Assembly: GCF_000016185.1 (NCBI RefSeq)
Contig: NC_011420.2
Location: 2,829,001-2,893,000 of the forward strand
Direction of reading: 5' to 3'
DNA length: 64,000 nt
Source of the DNA: Rhodospirillum centenum SW
Lineage (GTDB): Bacteria; Pseudomonadota; Alphaproteobacteria; Azospirillales; Azospirillaceae
The translations under genes were made by a program, and so were the position numbers. Of the stretch, positions 45,136-53,980 are shown piece by piece (position 1 is the stretch's first letter; each line of letters starts with the position of its first letter). The notes beneath the pieces are model-generated. The model made no database searches. It was not told where the DNA came from and was given only the letters and a program-made list of their open reading frames with translations.

Positions 45136-45411
45136 ATGATCCGGTCGTTCCGAAGCAGGGCACTGGCGCTTTACTGGGAGCAGGCTGACGGCCGGAAGCT
45201 CCCGGTTCAGAACCACGCGCGAGTGCGACGCCAGTTATCCGCCTTGGACGCCGCTGGGATGCCAGAGAACCTGAACCTGCCCGGATACGGTTTCCATTGT
45301 CTGAGCGGGACACCCAGGCGCTGGTCGATCTGGGTATCGGGAAATTACCGGATCACCTTCGGCTGGGATGGAGTCGACGCCGTGGACGTCGATATCGAGG
45401 ACTACCACTAG
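45136..45411 (+). CDS. higB: HigB-type toxin (RelE superfamily)
   Basis: A 91-residue protein of the HigB/killer family: MIRSFRSRALALYWEQ, RVRRQLSALDAAGMPENLNLPG, FHCLSGTPRRWSIWVSGNYRITF ending in VDIEDYH. These are ribosome-dependent mRNA interferases; the basic/aromatic residues of RRWSIWVSGNYRITF form the usual active face. The toxin precedes its antitoxin by 65 bp, the normal higBA order. No ribosome-binding site is seen before the ATG. Confidence 0.85.
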   Translation: MIRSFRSRALALYWEQADGRKLPVQNHARVRRQLSALDAAGMPENLNLPGYGFHCLSGTPRRWSIWVSGNYRITFGWDGVDAVDVDIEDYH

Positions 45412-45476
45412 GAATGCCAGACGCTCTGCGTCCGTATCCATATCAGTGCGAGTATTTCCCATTAGGGAGACCCACA

Positions 45477-45773
45477 ATGTCCACCGCCCTTCCGCCGCTG
45501 CATCCGGGTGAACTGCTCCGGGAGGATATCCTGCCGGCCCTGGGTATCACCGTGTCGGAGATGGCGGAGCATCTGGGCGTGTCGCGGCAGACCCTGCACG
45601 CGATCCTGTCCGAGCGCGCCGCGGTGACCCCGGCCATGGCCCTGCGCCTGGGCAAGCTGTGCGGCAACGGGCCCGAGATCTGGCTGAACCTCCAGGCGAA
45701 GTGGGACATCGCCACCCTGACGACCGCCTTGAGCGACGAGCTGGACCGTATCCCCACGCTGACCACCGCCTGA
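45477..45773 (+). CDS. higA: HigA-type antitoxin
   Basis: A 98-residue helix-turn-helix protein. LPPLHPGELLREDILPALGI is the HigA N-terminal signature; SEMAEHLGVSRQTLHAILSER is the XRE-type recognition unit, and GNGPEIWLNLQAKWD closes the domain. It would neutralise HigB and repress the operon through the inverted repeat at 45114-45131. AGGGAGA lies eight bases before the ATG, so unlike the toxin it has a strong ribosome-binding site, which would favour antitoxin excess. Confidence 0.88.
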   Translation: MSTALPPLHPGELLREDILPALGITVSEMAEHLGVSRQTLHAILSERAAVTPAMALRLGKLCGNGPEIWLNLQAKWDIATLTTALSDELDRIPTLTTA

Positions 45774-45849
45774 GAGGCGGGGCGCGCCCCGGCCTTGATC
45801 CCGCCGCCGGTCCCGCCATATCGCAGGGATGGGAATGGAGCGGAGAACC

Positions 45850-46632
45850 ATGGGCGGGACGATGGTGGCGGCCGGAGCGAACGGCCCGGCTGGGGCGCTG
45901 GCGGAGGAGCGGACCTTCACGGTCAGCGAGCTGATCCAGGCCACGCCCGACGTGCGGATCGTGCGGCTGGTGCCGGCAGACGGGCGGCCCTTCGACTTCC
46001 AGGCGGGCCAGTATGCCCGCGTCGGCTTCGCCGGACTGCCGGCGCGGGATTTCTCCATCGCCAGCCGGCCCGGCGAGCCGCATCTGGAGTTCCACATCCG
46101 CGACGCCGGGCAGGGCACGGGTGCCGCCCACTATGCCGTGCGCCATCTGCGGCCGGGCGAGCGGGTGGTGCTGAGCGGCCCCCTGGGCGACGCCACCCTG
46201 AAGCCGGAGCACCGCGGCCCGATCCTGGCCATCGCCGGCGGCTCCGGCCTGGCGCCCGTGAAGTCCATCGTGGAAACGGCGCTGGAGCGCGGCCATGCCG
46301 GGCCGCTGCACCTCTATTTCGGGGTGCGGACGGCGCGCGACCTGTATCTGGACGGACACTTCGCCGCCCTGGGACAGCGCCACCCGAACCTGAGCTTCGT
46401 CCCCGTCCTGTCCGAACCGGCCGGCCCCGGTCCCTGGCGCACCGGCCATGTCGGGCCGGCGGCGGTGGCGGATTTCGCCGACCTGTCCGGCTTCAAGGCC
46501 TATCTGGCCGGCCCGCCGGCCATGGTGGAGGGGACGGTGCCGCTGCTGCTGGAGAAGGGCATCGCCGCGGTGGACATCCACGCCGACGCCTTCTACACCG
46601 GAAACCGGACGCCGCAGCGGACCGGCCGCTGA
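45850..46632 (+). CDS. Ferredoxin-NAD(P) reductase-like flavoprotein
   Basis: A 260-residue protein of the ferredoxin reductase superfamily. FDFQAGQYARVGFAGLPARDFSIASRP contains the FAD-binding R-x-F-S block, and ILAIAGGSGLAPVKSIVETAL the NAD(P)-binding loop, with YLAGPPAMVEGTVPLLLEKGI near the end. The N-terminal plant-type ferredoxin domain found in related oxygenase reductases is missing, so it must hand electrons to a separate carrier. Several ATGs exist; 45850 has GGAG at good spacing. Partner unknown. Confidence 0.75.
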   Translation: MGGTMVAAGANGPAGALAEERTFTVSELIQATPDVRIVRLVPADGRPFDFQAGQYARVGFAGLPARDFSIASRPGEPHLEFHIRDAGQGTGAAHYAVRHLRPGERVVLSGPLGDATLKPEHRGPILAIAGGSGLAPVKSIVETALERGHAGPLHLYFGVRTARDLYLDGHFAALGQRHPNLSFVPVLSEPAGPGPWRTGHVGPAAVADFADLSGFKAYLAGPPAMVEGTVPLLLEKGIAAVDIHADAFYTGNRTPQRTGR

Positions 46633-46663
46633 GGCCGCCCGCCGTCCTTCCGGGGTCCCGCCC

Positions 46664-47464
46664 GTGCGCCTCTGCACCTGGAACATCAATTCCGTCCGCC
46701 TGCGCCTGCCGCTGCTGCTGAGGCTGCTGGACGAGCACGCCCCGGACGTCGTCTGCCTGCAGGAAACGAAGACCGTGGACGACACGTTCCCCCTGCGGGA
46801 ACTGGCGGAGCGCGGCTACCGCTTCGCCCACATCCACGGCATGAAGAGCTACAACGGGGTGGCGATCCTGTCCCGGCTGGAGCTGGGCGCGCGGGAGGTG
46901 CGGCACTGGTGCGGGCGGGAGGACTGCCGCCACATCGCCACCACGCTGCCGGTCGGGCCGGGGATCGAGCTGCACAACCTCTACATCCCCGCCGGCGGCG
47001 ACGTGCCGGACCCGGCGGTGAACGAGAAGTTCGCGCACAAGCTCCAGTTCCTGGACGAGATGATCCGCTGGTGGCCGGAACAGCGCAGTCCCGACCGGCC
47101 CATGATCCTGGTCGGGGACCTGAACATCGCACCGCTGGAGACCGACGTCTGGTCCCACCGCCAGCTCCTGGACGTGGTCTCCCACACCCCGGTGGAGGTG
47201 GAGAAGCTGACCCAGGTGCAGCGCACCCTGGGCTGGGTGGATGCCGTGCGCCGCTTCGTGCCGGAGACGGAGAAGCTCTACACCTGGTGGTCCTACCGCT
47301 CCGCCGACTGGGCCGCCAGCGACCGCGGCCGCCGGCTGGACCATGTCTGGGTCACCCCGCCGCTGGCCCCGGCGCTGGCCGGCACGACGGTGCTGCGGGA
47401 GGCCCGCGGCTGGGAGCCGAAGCCCAGCGATCATGTCCCGGTGCTGGTGGACTTCCGCTTCTGA
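46664..47464 (+). CDS. xth: Exodeoxyribonuclease III
   Basis: A 266-residue Mg-dependent AP endonuclease/3'-5' exonuclease. LCTWNINSVRLRLP, VVCLQETKT, GYRFAHIHGMKSYNGVAILSR, LIVGDLN-type LVGDLNIAPLETDVW and the C-terminal RRLDHVWVTPPL and KPSDHVPVLVDF carry the metal and catalytic residues (Asn, Glu, Asp, His). The start is a GTG; no ATG lies before LCTWN. It is the third member of the ftsK-lolA-xth block, here displaced from lolA by the inserted amidotransferase, higBA and reductase genes. Confidence 0.9.
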   Translation: MRLCTWNINSVRLRLPLLLRLLDEHAPDVVCLQETKTVDDTFPLRELAERGYRFAHIHGMKSYNGVAILSRLELGAREVRHWCGREDCRHIATTLPVGPGIELHNLYIPAGGDVPDPAVNEKFAHKLQFLDEMIRWWPEQRSPDRPMILVGDLNIAPLETDVWSHRQLLDVVSHTPVEVEKLTQVQRTLGWVDAVRRFVPETEKLYTWWSYRSADWAASDRGRRLDHVWVTPPLAPALAGTTVLREARGWEPKPSDHVPVLVDFRF

Positions 47465-47470
47465 TCCCCG

Positions 47471-47767
47471 TCAGGCCCGCCGGTCCCCCCGCGGCATCAT
47501 CAGGGCCAGCACCCAGAAGGGCGGCGCCCAGAGCACGGGGCTGACCGCAACCAGGGGAGCGGCCGCCAGCGCCAGCAGCGCCGGGGAGAGGAACCCGTCC
47601 AGCACCGCCGGATGCACCGGCGCGGGCGGACGTGCCGGGGTGATAGCCTGCGCCGCCGGGGTAGCCGCTGCCAGGGAAGCGGCTGCCGGGCGAGAGACTG
47701 CCGGCAGAGCGGGGTGCGGCGCGACACCATGGTCGTGCAGCAGATCGTGCAGCGCGTGGTCCAGCAT
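47471..47767 (-). CDS. Hypothetical small membrane protein, 98 aa
   Basis: Not recognised. MLDHALHDLLHDHGVAPHPA leads through an Ala/Pro-rich segment to a hydrophobic C-terminus (SPALLALAAAPLVAVSPVLW, then FWVLALMM) able to span the membrane once or twice. AGGAAG lies three to four bases before the ATG, which is the best evidence that it is real. It is convergent with xth and downstream of rho on the same strand, beyond a hairpin. Coding is plausible, not certain. Confidence 0.45.
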   Translation of the reverse strand: MLDHALHDLLHDHGVAPHPALPAVSRPAAASLAAATPAAQAITPARPPAPVHPAVLDGFLSPALLALAAAPLVAVSPVLWAPPFWVLALMMPRGDRRA

Positions 47768-47899
47768 CACTTCCTGCCTTGGCCGTTCCCGGCCCCTGCC
47801 GTGGGGCCGGGGTGGATGATCCTCCCGGCCAGTGCCGGGCGTCCAGCGCATCCCCCGCATGGCCGGGACCGCCCGGAGACGGGGGCCTCCCGAAAGCGA

Positions 47900-47932
47900 C
47901 GGAGCCGGCCACCCTGGGGGCGGCCGGCTCCG
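47900..47932 (-). terminator. Terminator hairpin downstream of rho
   Basis: CGGAGCCGGCC and GGCCGGCTCCG form an 11-pair stem with an 11-base loop, 45 bp after the rho stop. Read on the minus strand it is followed by GTCGCTTTCG, a weak T-run. Confidence 0.6.
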
Positions 47933-47976
47933 GATCGAAGCGTGTCCAGGGCCCGCGGACGGGCCGACGGACCGCG

Positions 47977-49245
47977 CTACTGGTTCATGCTGTCGAAGAA
48001 GTCGTTGTTCGTCTTCGCCTGCTTCAGCTTGTCGATGAGGAACTCGACCGCGTCCTGGGTGCCCATGGGGTTCAGGATGCGGCGCAGGATCCACATCTTC
48101 GCCATGGCGCCCTTGTCCACCAGCAGCTCTTCCTTGCGGGTGCCGGACTTCTGAATGTCGATCGCCGGGAAGACGCGCTTGTCGGAGAGCTTGCGGTCCA
48201 GGATGATTTCCGAGTTACCGGTGCCCTTGAACTCCTCGAAGATCACCTCGTCCATGCGCGAGCCCGTGTCGATCAGGGCCGTGGCGATGATGGTCAGCGA
48301 GCCGCCTTCCTCGATGTTGCGGGCGGCGCCGAAGAAGCGCTTGGGCCGCTGCAGGGCATTGGCGTCCACGCCGCCGGTCAGCACCTTGCCGGAGGAGGGC
48401 ACGACCGTGTTGTAGGCGCGGCCCAGGCGGGTGATCGAGTCGAGCAGGATGACCACGTCGCGCTTGTGTTCGACCAGGCGCTTGGCCTTCTCCAGCACCA
48501 TCTCCGTCACCTGGACGTGACGGGTGGCGGGTTCGTCGAAGGTGCTGCTGATGACCTCGCCGCGGACGCTGCGGGCCATGTCGGTCACTTCCTCCGGCCG
48601 CTCGTCGATGAGCAGCACGATCAGGTAGACCTCGGGGTGGTTGGTGGCGATGGAATGGGCGATGTTCTGCAACATCACCGTCTTGCCGGTCCGCGGCGGC
48701 GCCACGATCAGGGCGCGCTGGCCCTTGCCCAGCGGGGCGACCAGGTCGATGACCCGGGTCGTCATGTCCTTCTTCGACTTACCGGAACTGTCGACCTCGA
48801 TCTCAAGCCGCAGCCGGTCGTCGGGATAGAGGGGGGTCAGGTTGTCGAAGTTGATCCGGTGCCGGACCTTGTCCGGATGGTCGAAGTTGATCGAATTGAC
48901 CTTCAGGAGGGCGAAGTAGCGTTCCCCTTCCTTCGGGGAGCGGATCTGGCCTTCCACCGTGTCGCCCGTGCGCAGGCCGAAGCGGCGCACCTGGGAGGGG
49001 GAGACGTAGATGTCGTCCGGGCCGGGCAGGTAGTTGGCCTCTGGCGATCGCAGGAAGCCGAAGCCGTCGGACAGGACCTCCAGGACGCCCTCCCCGTAGA
49101 TCGGGACGTCGTTCTCGGCGAGCTGCTTGAGAATGGCGAACATCATGTCCTGCTTGCGCAGGGTGCCCGCATTCTCGATCTGGAGCTCTTCTGCGAATGC
49201 GAGGAGCTCGGCGGGCGTCTTGGCCTTCAGGTCCTGAAGATTCAT
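47977..49245 (-). CDS. rho: Transcription termination factor Rho
   Basis: A 422-residue hexameric RNA helicase. The N-terminal domain starts [20 protein letters not shown]; the RNA-binding cold-shock region has [23 protein letters not shown]; Walker A is in [12 protein letters not shown], Walker B in [14 protein letters not shown], and the secondary RNA loop region in [14 protein letters not shown]. Complete and of normal length. The start at 49245 is the canonical one. It is transcribed away from the origin, with a 323-bp leader region upstream. Confidence 0.97.
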   Translation of the reverse strand: MNLQDLKAKTPAELLAFAEELQIENAGTLRKQDMMFAILKQLAENDVPIYGEGVLEVLSDGFGFLRSPEANYLPGPDDIYVSPSQVRRFGLRTGDTVEGQIRSPKEGERYFALLKVNSINFDHPDKVRHRINFDNLTPLYPDDRLRLEIEVDSSGKSKKDMTTRVIDLVAPLGKGQRALIVAPPRTGKTVMLQNIAHSIATNHPEVYLIVLLIDERPEEVTDMARSVRGEVISSTFDEPATRHVQVTEMVLEKAKRLVEHKRDVVILLDSITRLGRAYNTVVPSSGKVLTGGVDANALQRPKRFFGAARNIEEGGSLTIIATALIDTGSRMDEVIFEEFKGTGNSEIILDRKLSDKRVFPAIDIQKSGTRKEELLVDKGAMAKMWILRRILNPMGTQDAVEFLIDKLKQAKTNNDFFDSMNQ

Positions 49246-49568
49246 GGTGTATCGATTGTGGGGGTCGGTTGGCGGTGACCGGGGAGGGCGATGGGCAGAC
49301 GCGACATGTCCGGTATAGGTGTCCGGCAAGGTGCCAGTGAAGCCGGGACCATCGATGCCGGGTGGAGCTGACCGGCTGTCGGGAGTTCGGCCTGATGCGG
49401 TGGCCAGTCTCTTCTAGACCACTCTGACGCCGGCCCGGGGAGGGACGACGGAGAACGCGTTGAGTTCTCAGGGGAGTGGACTCGCAGGCAAGAATTATGG
49501 TTAGCCGATGCCACGGATCAAGTCAAAGCAAAACATCCGCCACGCGGCCACTCTTCCGGGTAGCGGCC
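49246..49568. other. 323-bp leader region upstream of rho, no gene
   Basis: No credible coding frame. On the minus strand TTGACT (near 49527) with TAACCA 17 bp later could be the rho promoter, which would give a long 5' leader of about 250 bases. Long leaders are common for rho, which is autoregulated by attenuation. This is a resemblance, not proof. Confidence 0.4.
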
Positions 49569-49943
49569 TCAATCTCTGTCCGTCGCATCCTCGTCGGCGT
49601 CCTGCCCGACCTTCAGCAGGCAGCCCGCGGGATCGAGGTAGTAGACCTCGCGCATCCCCCAGGAGCGGTCGGCCGGCGGGCCACGGAAGGGTTTGACCCC
49701 CGCGGCCAGCGCCGCGGCATGGAAGCCGTCCACATCGTCCACCTGCAGATAGACAGACGATGCCCGGCAGAGTGCCGGATCGTCGGTGCGCCAGAGATGC
49801 AGGATCCAGCCCTCCCGCTCCAGCAGGGCGAACCCGTCGCCGTGGCGTCCCTCCACCTGGAAGCCCAGCCGTTCGTAGAAGGGCAGGGACAGATCCAGGT
49901 CCGGACTCGGCAGTTCGGCGCGCAGCGAGAGGATGCGGGCCAT
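49569..49943 (-). CDS. Glyoxalase/bleomycin-resistance (VOC) family protein
   Basis: A 124-residue vicinal-oxygen-chelate protein. LRAELPSPDLDLSLPFYERLGFQVE and the second half VYLQVDDVDGFHAAALAAGVKPF, then VYYLDPAGCLLKVGQ, form the two beta-alpha-beta-beta-beta units. The substrate is unknown; such proteins bind small electrophiles or drugs, or act as dioxygenases. It follows hemJ by 10 bp and is probably the last gene of the hemE-hemH-hemJ transcript. Confidence 0.75.
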   Translation of the reverse strand: MARILSLRAELPSPDLDLSLPFYERLGFQVEGRHGDGFALLEREGWILHLWRTDDPALCRASSVYLQVDDVDGFHAAALAAGVKPFRGPPADRSWGMREVYYLDPAGCLLKVGQDADEDATDRD

Positions 49944-49953
49944 CCGGGCGTCC

Positions 49954-50385
49954 TCAGAACGGCTTCACGATCACCAGGATGACGATGACGATCAGCAGGA
50001 TCGTCGGGACCTCGTTGAAGACCCGGAAGAACTTCTCCGAGCGGGCGGAGCGCGTCTCCTCGAACTCGCGGCGGTACCTGCCCAGCAGCATGTGCGCCGC
50101 CGTCATGCCCAGCACCAGCAGGATCTTGGCATGCATCCAGCCCTGTCCCGACAGCAGGGACGGGTTCAGCGCAAGCATCGCCAGACCGAACGTCCAGGTC
50201 GCGATCAGTGCCGGATTCATGATGTATTTCAGGAGCTTGCGCTCCATCACCACGAACCGCTGGTAGTCCGCGGCGCCCGGCGTGGTCTGGGTGTGATAGA
50301 CGAACAGCCGGGGCAGATAGAACATGCCCGCCATCCAGGCGACCATGGAAATCACATGGAAGGACTTGATCCAGAGATACAGCAT
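49954..50385 (-). CDS. hemJ: Protoporphyrinogen oxidase HemJ
   Basis: A 143-residue membrane protein with four hydrophobic segments. LWIKSFHVISMVAWMAGMFYLPRLFVYH contains the conserved His of the family; VMERKLLKYIMNPALIATW, GWMHAKILLVLGMTAAHMLL and FFRVFNEVPTILLIVIVILVIVKP are also typical. It oxidises protoporphyrinogen IX to protoporphyrin, the step before HemH, whose gene lies immediately upstream on the strand. No hemG or hemY is seen in the window. The start MLYLWIK is chosen over an unrelated upstream extension. Confidence 0.9.
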   Translation of the reverse strand: MLYLWIKSFHVISMVAWMAGMFYLPRLFVYHTQTTPGAADYQRFVVMERKLLKYIMNPALIATWTFGLAMLALNPSLLSGQGWMHAKILLVLGMTAAHMLLGRYRREFEETRSARSEKFFRVFNEVPTILLIVIVILVIVKPF

Positions 50386-50473
50386 GGACGGCAACTCCAC
50401 GGGAACGCGGGCGCCTTTGTAACCGCTTCGGCCGGGGAGGGAAAGACGGCCCTTGGGCCGTCGCCGCTGCGGC

Positions 50474-51544
50474 TCAGCCTGCCGCAGCACCCTGCGGGCA
50501 GCCGAGCGCTGTGGTCGGGCAGAAACGGCCGCCGTTCTGGGAGCACATGGTGCAGCCGGTCCCCAGGGACTGCCGCACCAGTTCCGCCAGACCGCGGATG
50601 AAGTCGGGTTCCACCCCCACCGTCGGCACCGCGACGAAGTGGGGCACGCCGTTTTCCTCCGCCAGCTCGCGGTACTCGTGGCCGATCTCCACGATCGTCT
50701 CGGAATGCTCCGACACGAAGGAGATCGGGACCACGACCAGCGGCACCCGGTCGCGCCCGGCGCGCAGGACCTCCTCCTCGGTGGAGGGGCCGAGCCATTC
50801 CAGCGGGCCGACCCGGCTCTGGTAGCAGGTCACCCAGTCCAGGCCCGGAATGTCCAGCGCGGCGATCACGGCCTCGGCCGTGCGGTCGCACTGCCAGGGG
50901 TAGGGGTCGCCGGCCTCCACGATCTTCATCGGCAGGCCGTGGGCCGAGAACAGCACCCGCGGCGTGCCGTGCGCCGCGGCCTCCGCCACCGCCCAGCGGA
51001 TCAGCCGGGCGTTGGCCTGGATGAAGCCGGGCTCGGTCGGATAGCAGCAGATCGTCCGCGTCGGCTTGTCCAGCCCGGCGGCCTTGGCTGCCAGATCCCA
51101 GACACGCAGGCTGGAGGCCGTCGTGGTGGTGGACCACTGCGGATAGAGCGGCAGCAGCACCACCTCGTCCGGGTCCCAGTCGCGCACGTCGCACGCCGTC
51201 TCGTCGCTCATCGGGTGCCAGTAGCGCATGGCGATGAAGGCGCGCACTTCACCCGCATCCCAGAGCGCTTCTTCCAGCGCCCGGGCCTGCGCCCGGGTGT
51301 TCTCCAGGATGGGCGATTTCCCGCCCATCTTCTCGTAGATGCCCCGGGCGATCCGCGCCCGGCGCCCGGCGATGAAGTGCGCCAGCAGCATCCGGAACGG
51401 ATTGGGCAGACGCAGGATCGCCGGGTCCGAGAACAGGTTGAACAGGAACGGGTGGACCGACTCCAGCCGGTCCGGGCCGCCCAGATTGAACAGCACGATG
51501 GCGATCTTCCGGCGGGATGCCGGGAAGGCGGCGGACTCTGTCAC
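50474..51544 (-). CDS. hemH: Ferrochelatase
   Basis: A 356-residue enzyme inserting iron into protoporphyrin IX. KIAIVLFNLGGPDRLESVHPFL, RYWHPMSDE, LPLYPQWSTTTTASSL, VLFSAHGLPMKIVEAGDPYP with the catalytic His, and ISFVSEHSETIVEIGHEY with the catalytic Glu are all present. The C-terminus carries four Cys (GCTMCSQNGGRFC, then a Cys in TALGCPQ), which could hold an iron-sulfur cluster as reported for some alphaproteobacterial and animal ferrochelatases. It lies 44 bp downstream of hemE. Confidence 0.94.
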   Translation of the reverse strand: MTESAAFPASRRKIAIVLFNLGGPDRLESVHPFLFNLFSDPAILRLPNPFRMLLAHFIAGRRARIARGIYEKMGGKSPILENTRAQARALEEALWDAGEVRAFIAMRYWHPMSDETACDVRDWDPDEVVLLPLYPQWSTTTTASSLRVWDLAAKAAGLDKPTRTICCYPTEPGFIQANARLIRWAVAEAAAHGTPRVLFSAHGLPMKIVEAGDPYPWQCDRTAEAVIAALDIPGLDWVTCYQSRVGPLEWLGPSTEEEVLRAGRDRVPLVVVPISFVSEHSETIVEIGHEYRELAEENGVPHFVAVPTVGVEPDFIRGLAELVRQSLGTGCTMCSQNGGRFCPTTALGCPQGAAAG

Positions 51545-51588
51545 GCTGCTGGTGTCCGGGAGGCTACGGGAAGGCTGGGTCGTGGCGA

Positions 51589-52629
51589 TCAGCCGCGCAG
51601 GAGGCGCGTCAGCTCGGCCACATGCTCGGGCGGCGTCTCCTTCAGGATGCCGTGACCGAGGTTGAAGATGAAGGGCCTTCCGCTCATCGCCTCAAGCAGT
51701 TCAGTCACGCCGCGGCGCATTGCCGCACCGCCGGTCAGGAGCAGCACCGGATCCAGGTTGCCCTGAAGCGTGACGCCCTTGAGCGTCTCGGACGCCCAGG
51801 CCGCCGGCACGCCCGGATCGAGCGAAACGCCGTCCACCCCGGTCTCCCGCACATAGGCTTCCAGGTTCAGACCGGCCTGACGCGGGAAGCCGATGATCGG
51901 CACGCCCGGATGACGCGCCCGCAGCGCGTCCACGATGGCACGGGTCGGCTTGATCACCCACTGGTGGAAGCCGTCCACCGGCAGCGCGCCGGCCCAGCTG
52001 TCGAAGAGCTGCACCGCTTCCGCCCCCGCCTTGATCTGGGCGGAGATGTACTCGACCGTCGCCCGCACCAGCAGGTCGATGAGCTGACCGAACCCCTCGG
52101 GATCGCTGAACGCCCACTGCTTGACGTGCATGTACTCCTTCGAGCCCTGACCTTCGACCATGTAGCAGGCGACCGTCCAGGGCGAGCCCGCAAAGCCGAT
52201 CAGCGCCGTCGTCGGGAAATCCTTGTCCAGGTTCTCCCGGATGCGCCGCACCGTCTCGTAGACCGGCTCTGCCCGGCGGTGCAGGCCGTCGAAATCCAGC
52301 GCGCGCAGCCCGTTCATGTCCCGGATGGCGGCGAGACGGGGGCCTTCGCCTTCCGCGAAGCCGACGGACTGCCCCAGCGCATGCGGGACCAGCAGGATGT
52401 CCGAGAACAGGATCGCCGCGTCCATGCCGTAGCGGCGCAGCGGCTGCAACGTCACCTCGCAGCCCAGCGCCGGCTTCAGGCAGAGATCGAGGAAGCCGCC
52501 GGCCTGCGCACGCACCTCACGGTATTCCGGCAGATAACGGCCGGCCTGGCGCATCAGCCAGAAGGGCGGGCGGGTCTGGGTCTCACCGGCCAGGGCGCGG
52601 AGAAAGGGCTTCGTCGGGGCTGCGGTCAT
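51589..52629 (-). CDS. hemE: Uroporphyrinogen decarboxylase
   Basis: A 346-residue enzyme converting uroporphyrinogen III to coproporphyrinogen III. The N-terminal signature [21 protein letters not shown] carries the substrate-binding Arg residues; [12 protein letters not shown] holds the catalytic Asp; [30 protein letters not shown] and [16 protein letters not shown] follow. The start at 52629 gives the usual N-terminus. Its promoter lies in the origin region, so its expression may be coupled to replication, as discussed for Caulobacter hemE. Confidence 0.96.
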   Translation of the reverse strand: MTAAPTKPFLRALAGETQTRPPFWLMRQAGRYLPEYREVRAQAGGFLDLCLKPALGCEVTLQPLRRYGMDAAILFSDILLVPHALGQSVGFAEGEGPRLAAIRDMNGLRALDFDGLHRRAEPVYETVRRIRENLDKDFPTTALIGFAGSPWTVACYMVEGQGSKEYMHVKQWAFSDPEGFGQLIDLLVRATVEYISAQIKAGAEAVQLFDSWAGALPVDGFHQWVIKPTRAIVDALRARHPGVPIIGFPRQAGLNLEAYVRETGVDGVSLDPGVPAAWASETLKGVTLQGNLDPVLLLTGGAAMRRGVTELLEAMSGRPFIFNLGHGILKETPPEHVAELTRLLRG

Positions 52630-53062
52630 CGTCGCTGATCCAGGTTGTTCGGCGTCCCCCCTATACCTTGAATCCGGTATCAGAAGGAATGGGGGTGACA
52701 GTTGTGACTGTGGATAACGGGAATTCATGTTTCCCGCAAATCCATCCACAGGCTGCGGCAATCGTCATCCACGCCGAAAATGTCTGTGGACAGTTCGTCG
52801 GGTATCGCGCGGCAGGCCGCATCTGCGCTAGGTTCCGGCGGTCTTGAGTCCTGGGGATAATGTCGCGGTGCGGGATCGGTCGTCCCGGTGTTTCGGAGAG
52901 GTGCGACGGTTTTCTCCCCCGGCGCGCATCCCTGCTGCCAAGTCGTAGCGGCCACGTGGACCGATTTCGGGCATGCTGTCGCAGGCCCCGGGTTATCCCC
53001 GCACCCGACGGGTTGTTCACCCTTTGATTCCGGTTTCCGTAACGGGAGCGGCGCTGCGCCAG
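52630..53062. other. oriC: Chromosomal replication origin (oriC)
   Basis: A 433-bp gene-free gap between hemE and the RP001-type gene, the position of the Caulobacter and Rickettsia origins. It contains a perfect DnaA box (TGTGGATAA at 52709) and several near-matches: CCATCCACA 52742, TCATCCACG 52765, TGTGGACAG 52785, TGGGGATAA 52852 and TTATCCCCG 52993. Most cluster in the left 160 bp. AT-rich stretches suitable for unwinding are modest (52700-52740). No CtrA-type TTAA-N7-TTAA site is seen. Confidence 0.82.
52709..52717 (-). promoter_or_regulatory. Perfect DnaA box
   Basis: TGTGGATAA, the complement of the consensus TTATCCACA, 80 bp upstream of the hemE start within the origin region. Confidence 0.8.
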
Positions 53063-53926
53063 ATGAACACGGACACGATGACGAAGACCTTCCACCTGCA
53101 CCTCGTCTCCGACGCGACGGGAGAGACGATCAATTCCGTGGCGCGGGCCTGCGTCAGCCAGTTCGACCGGGTGCAGCCGATCGAGCATTTCTGGAACCTG
53201 GTGCGGACCGAGCGGCAGCTCGACATGGCCATCGAGGGCATCCGGGACACGCCGGGCCTGGTCATGTTCACCCTGGTGAACGACAAGCTGCGCCGGCGCC
53301 TCCAGGACACCTGCCGCGACCTCCAGGTGCCGTGCATCCCGGTGCTGGACCCGCTGATCGCCGCGCTGGGCGCCTATCTGGGGCTGGAAAGCCAGAGCCA
53401 GCCCGGCCGCCAGCACGCGCTGGACGCGGAATATTTCGGCCGCATCGACGCCATGGACTTCGCCCTGAACCATGACGACGGGCAGAGCGCCTGGGACCTG
53501 CACGAGGCCGACGTGATCCTGGTCGGGGTCAGCCGCACCTCGAAGACGCCGACCTGCATCTATCTGGCCAACCGCGGCATCAAGGCCGCGAACGTGCCCT
53601 TCGTGCCGGGCTGTCCGCTACCGCCGGAACTGGACCAGCTCCGCCGGCCGCTGGTGGTGGGGCTGACAAAGGATGCCGAGCGGCTGGTGCAGATCCGGCG
53701 CAACCGTCTGCGCCTGTTGAACCAGGGCGAGGACACCAGCTACACCGATCCCGAGAAGGTCCGGGCGGAACTGTCGGAGGCGCGGCGCCTCTACAGCCGC
53801 AAGGGCTGGCCGGTGATCGACGTCACCCGGCGGTCGATCGAGGAGACCGCGGCCGAGGTGATGATGATCCTGGCCCGCCGGCGCGCCGTTCCGGGCGAAG
53901 CGGGTCCCGGCGGCACGCCGGTCTGA
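53063..53926 (+). CDS. ppsR: RP001-type kinase/pyrophosphorylase (PEP synthase regulatory protein family)
   Basis: A 287-residue DUF299 protein, a bifunctional serine/threonine kinase and pyrophosphorylase family regulating PEP synthase or pyruvate phosphate dikinase. FHLHLVSDATGETINSVARA is the N-terminal signature; VILVGVSRTSKTPTCIYLANRG contains the P-loop-like nucleotide-binding segment; SYTDPEKVRAELSEARRLY and GWPVIDVTRRSIEETAAEV follow. A second ATG at 53078 is equally plausible. It is the first gene right of the origin, as in Rickettsia and Caulobacter. Confidence 0.88.
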   Translation: MNTDTMTKTFHLHLVSDATGETINSVARACVSQFDRVQPIEHFWNLVRTERQLDMAIEGIRDTPGLVMFTLVNDKLRRRLQDTCRDLQVPCIPVLDPLIAALGAYLGLESQSQPGRQHALDAEYFGRIDAMDFALNHDDGQSAWDLHEADVILVGVSRTSKTPTCIYLANRGIKAANVPFVPGCPLPPELDQLRRPLVVGLTKDAERLVQIRRNRLRLLNQGEDTSYTDPEKVRAELSEARRLYSRKGWPVIDVTRRSIEETAAEVMMILARRRAVPGEAGPGGTPV

Positions 53927-53980
53927 GCCGGGTCAGGAAGGGTCGGGTCCGCAGGGGTGGAGACGGGAAGAACGGTGGCC

